NCBI RefSeq assembly: GCF_000513295.1
Contig: NC_023065.1
Location: 4,279,001-4,343,000, forward strand
DNA length: 64,000 nucleotides
Origin: Magnetospirillum gryphiswaldense MSR-1 v2
Lineage (GTDB): Bacteria; Pseudomonadota; Alphaproteobacteria; Rhodospirillales; Magnetospirillaceae
Reading direction: 5' to 3'
The notes below the pieces were generated by a model, which worked only from the letters and a program-made list of their open reading frames with translations, did not search any database and was not told the DNA's origin. The stretch's first letter is position 1. The number at the start of each line of letters is the position of its first letter. Positions 27,936-36,727 of the stretch are shown one piece after another. The translations under genes were made by a program, and so were the position numbers.

Positions 27936-28630
27936 TGGACGGCAAGGTGGCGGTGGTGACGGGAGCGGGGCGGGGCATCGGCTTGGCGACGGCGCGGCTG
28001 TTGACGATGCGCGGCGCCACCGTGCTGCGCGTCGGACTGGGCGGCGAAGAGGCGCCCGATTATCTGGCCGCCGATATGGGCGATCCGGCCCAGGTCATCG
28101 ATCTTTACCGTCAGGTGCACAAACGCTTCGGTCGTTTGGATATTCTGGTCAACAATGCCGGCATTCTGGGCGACGCCCGTTTGGGCATGATCGCCCAGGA
28201 CATGATGCAACGGGTGCTGGCGGTCAATCTGATGGGGGTGGTCAACAACATCCAGGCGGCGTCCAAGCTGATGCGGCGATCGGGTGGCGGCGCCATCGTC
28301 TCGCTGTCCTCCATCGTCGGTCTGCGCGGCAATGTCGGTCAGACCGTCTACGCCGCCTCGAAAGCCGGGGTGGTCGGTGCTACCTTGTCGGCAGCCAAGG
28401 AACTGGCCATCGATAACATCCGCGTCAACGCCGTGGCGCCCGGTTTCATCGACACCGACATGGTCGGCCATCTCGACGACGCCACCACCGCCGAGCGGCT
28501 GGCCGCCATTCCCCTGGGGCGGGCCGGCACGGCGGACGAGGTGGCCGAAATCATCGCCTTCTTGTGTTCCGACGCCGCCGGCTACGTCACCGGTCAGGTG
28601 ATCGGCGTCGATGGCGGGATGGTGTTGTGA
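27932..28630 (+). CDS. SDR-family oxidoreductase (FabG-like)
   Basis: 232 residues. NAD(P) binding is VAVVTGAGRGIGLAT, LVNNAGILGD follows, the catalytic Ser is in VSLSSIVG, and Tyr/Lys in YAASKAG; the C-terminus VTGQVIGVDGGM is standard. FabG-like enzymes reduce 3-keto groups on ACP-bound acyls or on sugars. Both are possible here because an acyl carrier protein gene lies further down the same operon. The start overlaps the RmlA stop; a second ATG follows immediately. Confidence 0.88.
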   Translation: MMDGKVAVVTGAGRGIGLATARLLTMRGATVLRVGLGGEEAPDYLAADMGDPAQVIDLYRQVHKRFGRLDILVNNAGILGDARLGMIAQDMMQRVLAVNLMGVVNNIQAASKLMRRSGGGAIVSLSSIVGLRGNVGQTVYAASKAGVVGATLSAAKELAIDNIRVNAVAPGFIDTDMVGHLDDATTAERLAAIPLGRAGTADEVAEIIAFLCSDAAGYVTGQVIGVDGGMVL

Positions 28631-29280
28631 GCGGCGCCCCCTGTTTCGTCATCGCCGGCGCCGGCGGTCTGGGCCGCGAGATGGCGGTTTATGCCCGCGA
28701 CGCCGGCTTGCGGGTGCGTGGCTTCCTCGACGATACCGACGCCGACCCGCGTGGTTTCGGCCTGGACGTGCCGGTGCTGTCGAGTGTGGATTCCTATGTG
28801 CCGATGCCGCACGACGCCGTGCTGGTGGCGGTCGGCGATCCGGGCGACCGTGCCGCCATCGCCGCCCGTCTGGCGGTGCGCGGCGCCGATTTCGGCCAAT
28901 TGATCCATCCGCTCGCCTATGTGGCCCGGCCTTCGGTGCTGGGGCCGGGCTGTGTCGTCGCTCCCTTCGCCAGCATCGGCCTCAATGTCCGGCTTGGTCC
29001 CCATTGCCTGATCAATACCCATGCCGGTATCGGCCACGATGTCGAATTGGGGGCGGCTTGCGTGATTTCCCCGCATGCGGTGATCAACGGTTTCGCCCGG
29101 CTCGGCGACGGCGTCATGATGGGGTCGGCGGCGGTGGTGGCGCCGCGCATTGTGGTGGGGGTGGCGGCCAAGCTGTCCGCCGGCACGGTGGTGTTGGCCG
29201 AGGTGGCCGCCGGGGCCACGATGTGGGGCAATCCGGCGCGCGCCTTGCCGCCGGCACCGTCAGGCACTAAACAGAACTGA
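28627..29280 (+). CDS. NeuD/PglD-like sugar O- or N-acyltransferase
   Basis: 217 residues. The N-terminal Rossmann-like part is CFVIAGAGGLGREMAVYAR and GFLDDTDAD. The C-terminal left-handed beta helix is seen as hexapeptide repeats from HPLAYVA through VLGPGCVVAPFASIGLN, with the catalytic His in NTHAGIGHDVELG, ending at WGNPAR. PglD and NeuD acetylate amino or hydroxyl groups of activated sugars from acetyl-CoA. The GTG start overlaps the SDR stop as GTGA. Confidence 0.88.
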   Translation: MSGAPCFVIAGAGGLGREMAVYARDAGLRVRGFLDDTDADPRGFGLDVPVLSSVDSYVPMPHDAVLVAVGDPGDRAAIAARLAVRGADFGQLIHPLAYVARPSVLGPGCVVAPFASIGLNVRLGPHCLINTHAGIGHDVELGAACVISPHAVINGFARLGDGVMMGSAAVVAPRIVVGVAAKLSAGTVVLAEVAAGATMWGNPARALPPAPSGTKQN

Positions 29281-29302
29281 TTATTCGGGCAAGGGAGCCG
29301 TC

Positions 29303-31051
29303 ATGGACGTGCAGGCAAAGTTGGACGAGGGTCGTGACCATCACCGCGAAGGACGCTTCGGCGATGCCGCGCGGTGCTACAAGGCGGCGCTGGAGGCTGA
29401 ACCCAACAACGTCGATGCCCTCAATCTGATGAGCGTGCTGGCGCAGATGGCCGGTGATAACCGGACGGCGGCGGTGCTGGCGGCGCAGGCTATCAGCGTG
29501 CAGCCGGATTGGTACGTGCCCTATGTCTCCCTGGGTAACGCCTTGCAGGCCGGGGGCGAGCCGGGGCGGGCGGTGGACGCCTTTCAGCAGGCGGTGACGC
29601 TTTGTTCCGAGGCGCCCGAGCCCTATCTCAATCTGGCCAATGTGCTGAACGATCTGGGGCGTCACGCCGAGGCGGCCAAGATGGCGGTCGAGGCGGTGGT
29701 CATCGACGGTTCCATCCCCGAATCCCACAACGCCTTCGGTAACGCGCTGGCCGGCATGAACAGCCCGGAAGAGGCGGTCGAGGCCTATCAGAAAGCGGTT
29801 TATCTGCGCCCCGAATGGGACGTGCCGTGGTTCAATATCGGCGTCGCCCTGGCCACCCAGGGCAAGCACGACGAGGCCTTGGCCAGCTATCGCCATTCCA
29901 TCGGCTTGGTTGACGGGGCGGTCAAGCGGTACAATCTGGCCAATTCCCTGGTGGCCGAGGGCCGTCTGGACGAAGCGGTGGCGGAATATCGCGCGGCCTT
30001 GGCCCTGGATCCCGATTACGTCGACGCCCACAACAATCTGGGCGCCACCTTGAAGGACGTGGAACGCCTGGACGAGGCCGAAGCCTGTCTGGCGGCCGCT
30101 GTTTCGCGCGCTCCCGACAGTCCCGATCTGCATTGGAATCTGGCCTTGACCCAACTGATGAAGGGCGATTGGGCCAATGGCTGGCGTGAATACGAGTGGC
30201 GCTGGCGCATGCCCACCTTCACGCCGTTCAGGCGCGATTTCGCCTGTCCGGAGTGGCAAGGCGGCGACGTCGCCGGCAAGACCGTTCTGGTCAGCGCCGA
30301 GCAAGGTTTCGGCGACGCCATCGAGTTCTGCCGGTTGGCGAGTGTGCTGGCCGGACAGGGCGCCAAGGTGGTGCTGGAATGTCGCCAGGGATTGAAGCGA
30401 CTGTTTTCCACCCTGGACGGCATTGACCGGGTGGTGTCGCCCGGCGACGATTACGGCGATTTCGACCTTTCGGTACCGCTGATGAGCCTGCCTCATCGGC
30501 TAGGCCTGACCCTGGAGTCGGTGCCGGCGACGCTGCCTTATCTGGCGGTGCCCGAAGGCGCCGGTGATTTCGCCGATGTGGCTGCCGCCCCTGGCCTCAA
30601 GGTCGGGCTGGTGTGGGCCGGTGGCGCCACGCGGCGCGACAACAGCCAGCGCTCCTGCACCGCCGCCGATTTCCGCCCGCTGCTCGACATCCCCGGCTGC
30701 ACCTTCTTTTCCCTCCAGGTCGGACCCGAGGCGGCGCAGGTGGCCGATCTGCCCGGTATCGTCGATCTGGCTCCGCGTCTGGATGACTTCGCCGATACCG
30801 CCGCCGCCGTTGTCGCCCTTGATCTGGTGGTGTCGGTGGATACCGGCGTGGTGCATCTGGCCGGCGCCCTGGCCAAGCCGGTGCGCGTGCTGCTGTCGCG
30901 TCCCAGCAACGGCTTTTTGTGGATGCTTGGACGCGAGGACAGCCCCTGGTATCCCGGTGACTTCCGTCTGTTGCGCCAGCGCCAAGGCGGCGCCTGGGAC
31001 GAGGTGGTCGAGCGGGTGGCGGCGGAACTGCGCGCCAAGGTGGCGCCATGA
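29303..31051 (+). CDS. TPR protein with C-terminal GT9-like domain
   Basis: 582 residues. Residues 1-280 are about eight tetratricopeptide repeats (for example AARCYKAALEAEPNNVDALN). The C-terminal part has GWREYEWRW, VLVSAEQGFGDAIEFCRL, VGLVWAGG and VVSVDTGVVHLAGALAKPV, as in heptosyltransferase-like GT9 domains. TPR-GT9 fusions are common in alphaproteobacteria and are thought to act on proteins or glycans. AAGGGAG precedes ATG 29303. The stop overlaps the acyl carrier protein start. Confidence 0.8.
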   Translation: MDVQAKLDEGRDHHREGRFGDAARCYKAALEAEPNNVDALNLMSVLAQMAGDNRTAAVLAAQAISVQPDWYVPYVSLGNALQAGGEPGRAVDAFQQAVTLCSEAPEPYLNLANVLNDLGRHAEAAKMAVEAVVIDGSIPESHNAFGNALAGMNSPEEAVEAYQKAVYLRPEWDVPWFNIGVALATQGKHDEALASYRHSIGLVDGAVKRYNLANSLVAEGRLDEAVAEYRAALALDPDYVDAHNNLGATLKDVERLDEAEACLAAAVSRAPDSPDLHWNLALTQLMKGDWANGWREYEWRWRMPTFTPFRRDFACPEWQGGDVAGKTVLVSAEQGFGDAIEFCRLASVLAGQGAKVVLECRQGLKRLFSTLDGIDRVVSPGDDYGDFDLSVPLMSLPHRLGLTLESVPATLPYLAVPEGAGDFADVAAAPGLKVGLVWAGGATRRDNSQRSCTAADFRPLLDIPGCTFFSLQVGPEAAQVADLPGIVDLAPRLDDFADTAAAVVALDLVVSVDTGVVHLAGALAKPVRVLLSRPSNGFLWMLGREDSPWYPGDFRLLRQRQGGAWDEVVERVAAELRAKVAP

Positions 31052-31293
31052 AACCCGAGCAACTGGAAAGCTTGCGCGCCGTGTTTCGCGATACTCTGGG
31101 CCTGGAGACAGGGGCGGCGGTGGACGATTTAGCCTATCGCGCCTTGCCGGCTTGGGATTCCATCGGCCATATGCGGCTGGTGGCGGCCATCGAGACCGCC
31201 TTCGACGTCATGCTCGACACCGACGAGGTGATCGACCTGTCCTCTTTCGCCAAGGCGGCGGCCATCGTCGGTCGCCATCTGGGTGGGGCCTAA
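31048..31293 (+). CDS. Acyl carrier protein (module 1)
   Basis: 81 residues with the carrier-protein motif WDSIGHMRLVAAIE, where Ser of DSIGH would carry 4'-phosphopantetheine, and a C-terminal DTDEVIDLSSF helix. It differs from fatty-acid AcpP and resembles stand-alone carriers in specialised pathways. It is followed three bases later by an adenylate-forming ligase, the usual partner that loads an acid onto the carrier. Confidence 0.88.
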   Translation: MKPEQLESLRAVFRDTLGLETGAAVDDLAYRALPAWDSIGHMRLVAAIETAFDVMLDTDEVIDLSSFAKAAAIVGRHLGGA

Positions 31294-31296
31294 ACG

Positions 31297-32649
31297 GTGA
31301 TTCCGAGGCTGGCGCCGGAATCGTCAGCGGATCGTCCGGCCTTGATCGACGCCATCGATGGACGCAGCCTCAGCCATGCCCGATTGGCCGAGCGGCTTGA
31401 CCGCGAGGCGGCGTTGTGGCCGGCGCGCAAGGGCTTGGCACTGGTGGCCGCCGCGCCCCGGCTCGACCGGGTGTGCCGCTGGCTGTCATTGATGCGGGCC
31501 GGGCATGCCGTCATGTTGGTGCCGCCCGAACTGACGCCCGCCCGGCTCGACCGACTGGTCGAACGCTATCGCCCCGACTGGTTGCTGGGCTGGCCGTCCC
31601 GTCCCGGTTATGCTGACCTCGATGCCGAGGTGCAAGCGATCGAACGGCCAGACCCGCGCCCGTTGCATGACGATTTGTGTCTGCTGCTGTCGACCTCGGG
31701 CAGCAGCGGTGCGCCGCGCATGGTGCGGTTGTCGCGCCGCGCCGTCGCCGCCAATGCCACTTCCATCGCCCAAGCCTTGGCCCTGACCCCGCAGGATTGC
31801 GTCGCCACCACCTTGCCGCTGTCTTATTCCTATGGGCTGTCGCTGTTGCATTCCCATCTGGCGGCGGGGGCGACAGTGGTATTGAGCGGGCAAAGCGTGC
31901 TGGAACGCGGCTTTTGGGACATGGCCGGGCAGTACGGCCTGACTTTTCTCGCCGGTGTGCCGTTCGTCTGGCAAAGCCTGCGCCGGCTTGACCTCGACGC
32001 CCTGGCGCCGGCCTCTCTGCGCTTCGCCACTCAGGCCGGTGGCCGTCTCGATCCGCGTCTGATCGAGTATTTCCACACCCTGATGGCCCGACGCGGCGGC
32101 GGTCTGTTCACCATGTACGGCCAGACCGAGGCGACGGCACGGATGACCGTGTTGCCGCCCGACCAAGTGCCGGTCCGGCTGGGATCGGTGGGGCGGCCCA
32201 TTCCCGGCGGTCGGATCACCATCCGCGACGGTGTGGTGGTCTATGGCGGCGACAACGTGATGATGGGGTATGGCGAAAGCCGCAACGACCTCGGCCGCGG
32301 CGACGAGTTGGCGGGGGTGCTCGACACCGGCGATTACGGTCGTCTCGATGGCGACGGCTATGTGTGGCTGGAAGGCCGCGCCGGTCGGGTGGTCAAGGTG
32401 ATGGGGCTGCGTCTCGATCTCGACGAGGTGCAGGCCCGCGCCGCCTTGTTCGGTTCGGCGGCGGCGCTGGTGCGGGGGGATGATTTGCTGGTTCTGGTGG
32501 CCGGGCCGTTGCCCGATAGCACCGCCCGCGCGGCCTTCGCCGCCGAGCTTGGTCTGCCGCCGGTGGTGGTGCGCTGGCGGCAGGTGGCGGCCATCCCCTG
32601 GGCCGGCAACGGCAAGATCGATCTGGCTGCTCTCGAGGCGCTGGTCTGA
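31297..32649 (+). CDS. AMP-dependent synthetase/ligase (module 1)
   Basis: 450 residues of the ANL superfamily. ATP binding is LLLSTSGSSGAPRM, then MYGQTEATARM, DTGDYGRLDGDGYVWLEGRAG as the hinge, and the C-terminal lysine in AWAGNGKID-like PWAGNGKID. It is shorter than typical acyl-CoA ligases because the N-terminus is reduced. With the neighbouring carrier protein it should adenylate a carboxylic acid and load it onto ACP. GTG 31297 is the start. The acid is unknown. Confidence 0.87.
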   Translation: MIPRLAPESSADRPALIDAIDGRSLSHARLAERLDREAALWPARKGLALVAAAPRLDRVCRWLSLMRAGHAVMLVPPELTPARLDRLVERYRPDWLLGWPSRPGYADLDAEVQAIERPDPRPLHDDLCLLLSTSGSSGAPRMVRLSRRAVAANATSIAQALALTPQDCVATTLPLSYSYGLSLLHSHLAAGATVVLSGQSVLERGFWDMAGQYGLTFLAGVPFVWQSLRRLDLDALAPASLRFATQAGGRLDPRLIEYFHTLMARRGGGLFTMYGQTEATARMTVLPPDQVPVRLGSVGRPIPGGRITIRDGVVVYGGDNVMMGYGESRNDLGRGDELAGVLDTGDYGRLDGDGYVWLEGRAGRVVKVMGLRLDLDEVQARAALFGSAAALVRGDDLLVLVAGPLPDSTARAAFAAELGLPPVVVRWRQVAAIPWAGNGKIDLAALEALV

Positions 32650-32654
32650 ACCGA

Positions 32655-33350
32655 TCAGTCGGATTTGGCCTGGGTTTCGGCGGCGCGCATCTCTTCCAGC
32701 ACCTCGGCGCACAGGGCGATGTCCTTGTAGGGCAAATTTTTGATGGTGTCGGCCGGCAGGGTCCACCAGCGGGTTCTCAGCAGGCTTTCGATGATCTTCT
32801 CGGGGAAACGGAAGCGGATGACCTTGGCCGGGTTGCCGACGACGACGGCATAGGGGGGAACGTCGTGGGTGACCACCGCGCCGCCACCGATGCAGGCGCC
32901 GGTGCCTATGGTGCGACCGCGCAGCACCATGGCGTTGGCGCCGATCCACACGTCGCAGCCGATACGGGTGAAGGCGCTGGTGTCGCCGGCGGCGAAGCGG
33001 TCTTCGGCATCGGCATAATAACTGCGCTCTTCCCCCGCGCCGGGGATGTGGCCGGTGGTCAGGTATTCCATGGGATGGCGGCCACCCCCCAACACCACGT
33101 TCTGCGAGATCGAGCAATGCCGTCCGATGGTCAGCATGGGCGAGATCATGCCGTTGCCCAACATGTGGGAGTGCCGACCGATATAAAGGGCGCTGCCCAG
33201 GCCGAAGAAACTGTCCTGATCGGTGAACTGGACGCCTTCTTCCACGTAAACCATGCGGGCGGGATGCTGGTAGGAGATGTCCGATGGTTCGGTGAAATCC
33301 GACCAGTCGCAGGCAGAGCGAATCCATCGCAGACGGTCTTCCTCGGTCAT
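32655..33350 (-). CDS. CatB-like hexapeptide-repeat O-acetyltransferase
   Basis: 231 residues. The left-handed beta helix runs through [31 protein letters not shown] (with the catalytic-type His in GRHP) and [20 protein letters not shown], ending in [18 protein letters not shown] and a WWTLP segment typical of xenobiotic acetyltransferases. It would acetylate a sugar hydroxyl. ATG 33350 is chosen because GGAGG precedes it by six bases; a longer frame lacks a ribosome site. It converges on the ligase gene. Confidence 0.83.
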   Translation of the reverse strand: MTEEDRLRWIRSACDWSDFTEPSDISYQHPARMVYVEEGVQFTDQDSFFGLGSALYIGRHSHMLGNGMISPMLTIGRHCSISQNVVLGGGRHPMEYLTTGHIPGAGEERSYYADAEDRFAAGDTSAFTRIGCDVWIGANAMVLRGRTIGTGACIGGGAVVTHDVPPYAVVVGNPAKVIRFRFPEKIIESLLRTRWWTLPADTIKNLPYKDIALCAEVLEEMRAAETQAKSD

Positions 33351-33570
33351 GAACGCCTCCAGGGGGGTGATGCTGGCCAAGCCAAGTGTATCATGGTCGA
33401 TACCGGTTATCCGGCATCGCCGCCAGGGCATTTTGGCCCGCAAAAAGTTCATTTCTTTTTAACGTGGTTCATGCCATGATGCCGGTGTGGAAAAGGAGTC
33501 TGGGTCAATTGCCTGGATGCCATTCTCTGATAGAGGGTGTGCTCTGATCCGGACCACGACAAGGGCAGTC

Positions 33571-33594
33571 GGCACCGAGGGTGCCAAAGGCACC
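33571..33594 (+). promoter_or_regulatory. Three alternating 6-bp half-sites in the flagellin leader
   Basis: GGCACC (33571-33576), GGTGCC (33580-33585) and GGCACC (33589-33594) are separated by GAG and AAA. The middle arm can pair with either outer arm, giving two mutually exclusive 6-bp hairpins with three-base loops, ending 47 bases before the flagellin ATG. This could be a translation or mRNA-stability switch, or a protein-binding site. No clear sigma-28 or sigma-54 promoter is visible upstream. Confidence 0.5.
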
Positions 33595-33641
33595 GCCGCC
33601 GACCGCCTCGCTTAACTAGGCCTTCCAGAAGGGGGTGTGCC

Positions 33642-34529
33642 ATGGCTGACAGTGTTACCCTATCCAACTCCATCCGTTCCAACCTGCTCTCGCTGAACCA
33701 GACCTCGACGATGGTGCAACGCACCAACTCGCGTCTGTCGACCGGCTTGAAGGTGTCCAGCGCCATTGACGACGCGGTCGCCTACTTCCAGTCCAAGAGC
33801 TTGAACGACCGCGCTAGCGACTTGACCACCCGTAAGGACGGCATCGACCAGGGTATCTCGTCGCTGAAATCCGCTCTGACCTCCCTGGAATCCCAGGAAA
33901 AGATCATGGTCCAGATGAAGGGCCTGTTGCTCAGCGCCAAGTCTGCGACCAACACCGAGCGCGCTGATCTGGCGACCCAGTATCAGACCTTGGCCAAGCA
34001 GGTCACCAACCTGGTCAACGACGCCAACTATCAGGGTCTGAACCTGCTGAACTCCACCGTGGCTCAGCTGACGGTTCAGTTCTCGGACAAGACCGCCGCC
34101 CAGTTGCAGGTGCAGGGCGTCGACGTTCGTGTCACCCAGTTGGCCGGCTTCACCTATGGTGCCGCCACCGCCCTGGGCCGTAGCTTGTCGCTGGCTTCCG
34201 GCCTGACCGGTGCCGGTTCCGAATGGTCCGGCGTTTCCAACTCGGTGTCGGTGTTCGACGCGATCATCGAAAAGATGGACTCGGCGATCACCACCATCCG
34301 GTCCAACGCCAAGACGATCGGTACCAACGTTGCCTTGCTGCAGACCCGTTCGGACTTCACCAAGTCCTACGTGAACGCTCTGAAGGAAGGTGCCGACAAG
34401 CTGAGCTTGGCCGATTTGAACGAAGAAGGCGCCAACCTGGTTGCCTTGCAGACCCGCCAGCAGCTGGGCATTCAGGCCCTGTCGTTCGCCGGTCAGCAGG
34501 AACAGGGCGTGCTGTCGCTCTTCCGTTAA
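33642..34529 (+). CDS. Flagellin
   Basis: 295 residues. The conserved N-terminal D0/D1 region is seen as SNSIRSNLLSLNQTS, RLSTGLKVSSAIDDAVAYFQ and LNDRASDL. The C-terminal region has IRSNAKTIGTNVALLQTR, LNEEGANLVALQTRQQLGIQ and the terminal QGVLSLFR. The variable middle is short (about residues 160-210), so the filament subunit lacks large outer domains. Ser/Thr-rich stretches there are candidate O-glycosylation sites. AGAAGGGGG precedes the ATG. It is a monocistronic-looking unit closed by a strong terminator. Confidence 0.96.
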   Translation: MADSVTLSNSIRSNLLSLNQTSTMVQRTNSRLSTGLKVSSAIDDAVAYFQSKSLNDRASDLTTRKDGIDQGISSLKSALTSLESQEKIMVQMKGLLLSAKSATNTERADLATQYQTLAKQVTNLVNDANYQGLNLLNSTVAQLTVQFSDKTAAQLQVQGVDVRVTQLAGFTYGAATALGRSLSLASGLTGAGSEWSGVSNSVSVFDAIIEKMDSAITTIRSNAKTIGTNVALLQTRSDFTKSYVNALKEGADKLSLADLNEEGANLVALQTRQQLGIQALSFAGQQEQGVLSLFR

Positions 34530-34546
34530 TCGGTAATGGTTTAAAG

Positions 34547-34580
34547 AATGGTGCGGAGGCGACTCCGCACCATTTTTTTT
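34547..34580 (+). terminator. Rho-independent terminator after flagellin
   Basis: A perfect 12-bp stem (AATGGTGCGGAG with CTCCGCACCATT) closes on a four-base GCGA loop and runs into a T tract. It is placed 17 bases after the flagellin stop and should end that transcript. Confidence 0.93.
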
Positions 34581-34616
34581 AGGTGCTGCGATCCGCTTCA
34601 GCTGAAACAGCTCCAG

Positions 34617-34734
34617 CCGGGTACGGAAGAACGCCTATTCTTATTTCGTCACTCCCGCGAAGGCGGGAATCCGAAAGGTGCGCCAACGTCATCTCCGCGA
34701 CTCCTGGATACCCGCTTTCGTGGGTATGACGGCG
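34617..34734. repeat. REP-like dispersed repeat, copy 1
   Basis: A palindromic intergenic element with CCCGCGAAGGCGGG and, 40 bases on, ACCCGCTTTCGTGGGT. The 56-base left part is closely similar to the element at 45671-45804, including GCGGAAGAA-like flanks and the GGCGGGAATCC core. It encodes the spurious N-terminal SWIPAFVGMT sequence seen if the next gene is extended upstream. Confidence 0.7.
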
Positions 34735-34776
34735 TGGGCGGTTGGTTTGATGCTATATTTGAATGGGGCGTGGCGC

Positions 34777-36180
34777 ATGTTCCAGGCTAGACTTGTGGCT
34801 TCCTCCCCCTTGGATGCCCGGCTGCATGATCTGCTCTGGTCGCAGGAGCCGGCGGGGATCACCGCTGTTTTACCGTTGTTGCCCGAGGGCACTGGCCGCC
34901 TGTTGGCGACGGTTATCAGCGTAGGGCCGGCAGAGCGCCCGGCGCTGTGGGTGACCATTGCCCTGCATCTCGACCAATTAGGCCTGACATTGTCGCCGTG
35001 GGTGGCGTTCCGCCTGGCCTTGGATCTGCTGCCCTTGGCCGCCGATCGGGCGGTGGTATACCGCATGCGGGCCGAATGGCTGGCCCGGATCGGACATGAC
35101 GATCAGGCTGAGCGCGATCAAGGATTGGCAATGCGCATGGTTCGGCAACAACCGCGCCGCACTGTGATGGAATTGGCCGATGCCTCCGGTGCGGTGGTGT
35201 GTGTGCAATCCTCGCCGGAGGAGTTCAAGCACCTGATCCAGGGGTTCCGGTCGCCGTTGCTTTGCGACCCCTTGCGTGATCCGTCCCAGACCAAGCTGTC
35301 CTTTCTGGCGGCTGATGTGCCGGAATACGGCTTGCCCGTGGATTTGTCGTTCCTCATCGTCGATGTGGAGGGGCGGCCCTTGCTTCAGGTCGAATGCGAC
35401 GTTCTGCAAGACAGTCACTTGGGCTGCCGAAGTTCCGCCATTGAAATCATCGGGCTGAGCCCGGCGGGCGAGGCGGCTGTCCCCCTGGCCCTGCGGCAGT
35501 TGGAGCATTTGGCCCAATGGGCGGGGGTTGACGATATCCGCCTGCAGCTCTGGGACGACCAGCCAAGGCCGGCGCTGGCTCAGTGGATTGCCGGTTTTCC
35601 GCACGTCAGCCGGCGCATGCGTCGGGCGACGATCGACCTCGCCGAGGGTATGGATGGCATCTTGGCGAATTTTCGCCAGACGAGCCGGAATCTTGCCCGT
35701 TGGGGTCAACGGGCGCTTGAGTTCACGTCGTCATGGCAGGGGGGGGAGACCGAACTGGCCCATGTCTATCGGACCATGGTGGCGGACAGCGGCAGGCGCT
35801 CAGCCGAGGGCGAGGACGATCTTTTGGCCCATGTCGGCCGGGGTGAGTTCGCCCTTTATGGCTGCCGTGATGCCCAGCGATGGCTTGCCGTGGTGATGGT
35901 TTCGTTTCATGCGGATGTGGTCAATTACGGCGGTTCGGCCCGAGCGGCGGATCAGGTTAAATCGGCTCTTCCGGCGTTGATGTATCATGTCGTCGCCGAC
36001 GCCAAACAGCGTGGTTTTCGACAATTCTGCCTGGGTGACCTGCACGAAGACCCGTCCTTCAGTTCCAAGTTGCGCTCCATCGCCGCGTTCAAGGCGGGCT
36101 TCACCCAAGCGTTTCGGTGCGGCCAGTGGTGCGACGTGGCGGCGGGATGGCCGCATCGCTCGGTTCGGCTGGGGGGCTGA
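34777..36180 (+). CDS. FemAB/GNAT-like acyltransferase domain protein
   Basis: 467 residues. The first 290 are unrecognised. The C-terminal 170 follow a FemAB/GNAT_6 pattern: NFRQTSRNLARWGQ, ELAHVYRTMVADSG, WLAVVMVSFHADVVNYGGSA and AKQRGFRQFCLGDLHED. Such domains move acyl or aminoacyl groups onto amines. ATG 34777 is used because upstream codons fall in the REP-like repeat. Lying between flagellin and flaF, it is a candidate for modifying flagellin or its sugar. No membrane span is seen. Confidence 0.6.
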   Translation: MFQARLVASSPLDARLHDLLWSQEPAGITAVLPLLPEGTGRLLATVISVGPAERPALWVTIALHLDQLGLTLSPWVAFRLALDLLPLAADRAVVYRMRAEWLARIGHDDQAERDQGLAMRMVRQQPRRTVMELADASGAVVCVQSSPEEFKHLIQGFRSPLLCDPLRDPSQTKLSFLAADVPEYGLPVDLSFLIVDVEGRPLLQVECDVLQDSHLGCRSSAIEIIGLSPAGEAAVPLALRQLEHLAQWAGVDDIRLQLWDDQPRPALAQWIAGFPHVSRRMRRATIDLAEGMDGILANFRQTSRNLARWGQRALEFTSSWQGGETELAHVYRTMVADSGRRSAEGEDDLLAHVGRGEFALYGCRDAQRWLAVVMVSFHADVVNYGGSARAADQVKSALPALMYHVVADAKQRGFRQFCLGDLHEDPSFSSKLRSIAAFKAGFTQAFRCGQWCDVAAGWPHRSVRLGG

Positions 36181-36258
36181 GAAGCCTCTTCACCGATATT
36201 TAATCGTTTGTACCAGACAATTACGGGTGTTTCGCGCCCCTCCGGGAGAAGATGTGTC

Positions 36259-36696
36259 ATGGCTTATCCCAATTACGGTCAAACCCCGTACAATTCAGTG
36301 CCTCAGCCGGGCAATCCGCGCCAGACCGAGGCCTGGGCGCTGACCGAAGCGGCTCGCCGCATGTCTTTGGCGCAGAAAGAGGGCGTGGCAACCGAGGATC
36401 TTCTGGTCGCCGTCCGCCTGAATTGGCGGCTGTGGACGATCTTTCAGGCCGAATTATCGGGTGAGGAATCGGCGCTGCCCGATCAGATGCGCATGGATAT
36501 GCTGTCCTTGTGCAATTTCATCGACAAGCGCTCGGTCGACATCATCGCCGACCCGTTGCCGGAAAAGCTGGACGTGCTGATCAACATCAACCGGCAGATC
36601 GCCGCGGGCCTGTTCACCTCGCCGACGGAAGGTGCCGCGACTGGGGAAAGCGAAACCAACCCGACCACGGTCACCGGCACCAACGACGTGGTTTGA
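36259..36696 (+). CDS. flaF: Flagellar biosynthesis regulator FlaF
   Basis: 145 residues. The FlaF pattern is clear: GNPRQTEAWALTEAARRM, VRLNWRLWTIFQAEL, ALPDQMRMDMLSLCNFIDKRS in pieces, and LININRQIAAGLF. FlaF promotes flagellin synthesis or secretion in alphaproteobacteria and works against FlbT. No flbT lies in the window. GGGAGAAG precedes ATG 36259. The C-terminal 20 residues (Thr/Gly/Asn-rich) extend beyond the core. Confidence 0.9.
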   Translation: MAYPNYGQTPYNSVPQPGNPRQTEAWALTEAARRMSLAQKEGVATEDLLVAVRLNWRLWTIFQAELSGEESALPDQMRMDMLSLCNFIDKRSVDIIADPLPEKLDVLININRQIAAGLFTSPTEGAATGESETNPTTVTGTNDVV

Positions 36697-36727
36697 CATT
36701 TAGCGTTAGAAAATCTGGGGGCCCAGC

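Noticed and set aside
33431-33450. Sigma-54-like promoter upstream of flagellin
   Set aside because: A GG is followed ten bases later by GT, not GC, so the -12 element fails; no sigma-28 match was found either.
34678-34776. Upstream extension of the FemAB/GNAT-like gene
   Set aside because: The extra codons translate the REP-like repeat (SWIPAFVGMT), which is a common false N-terminus.
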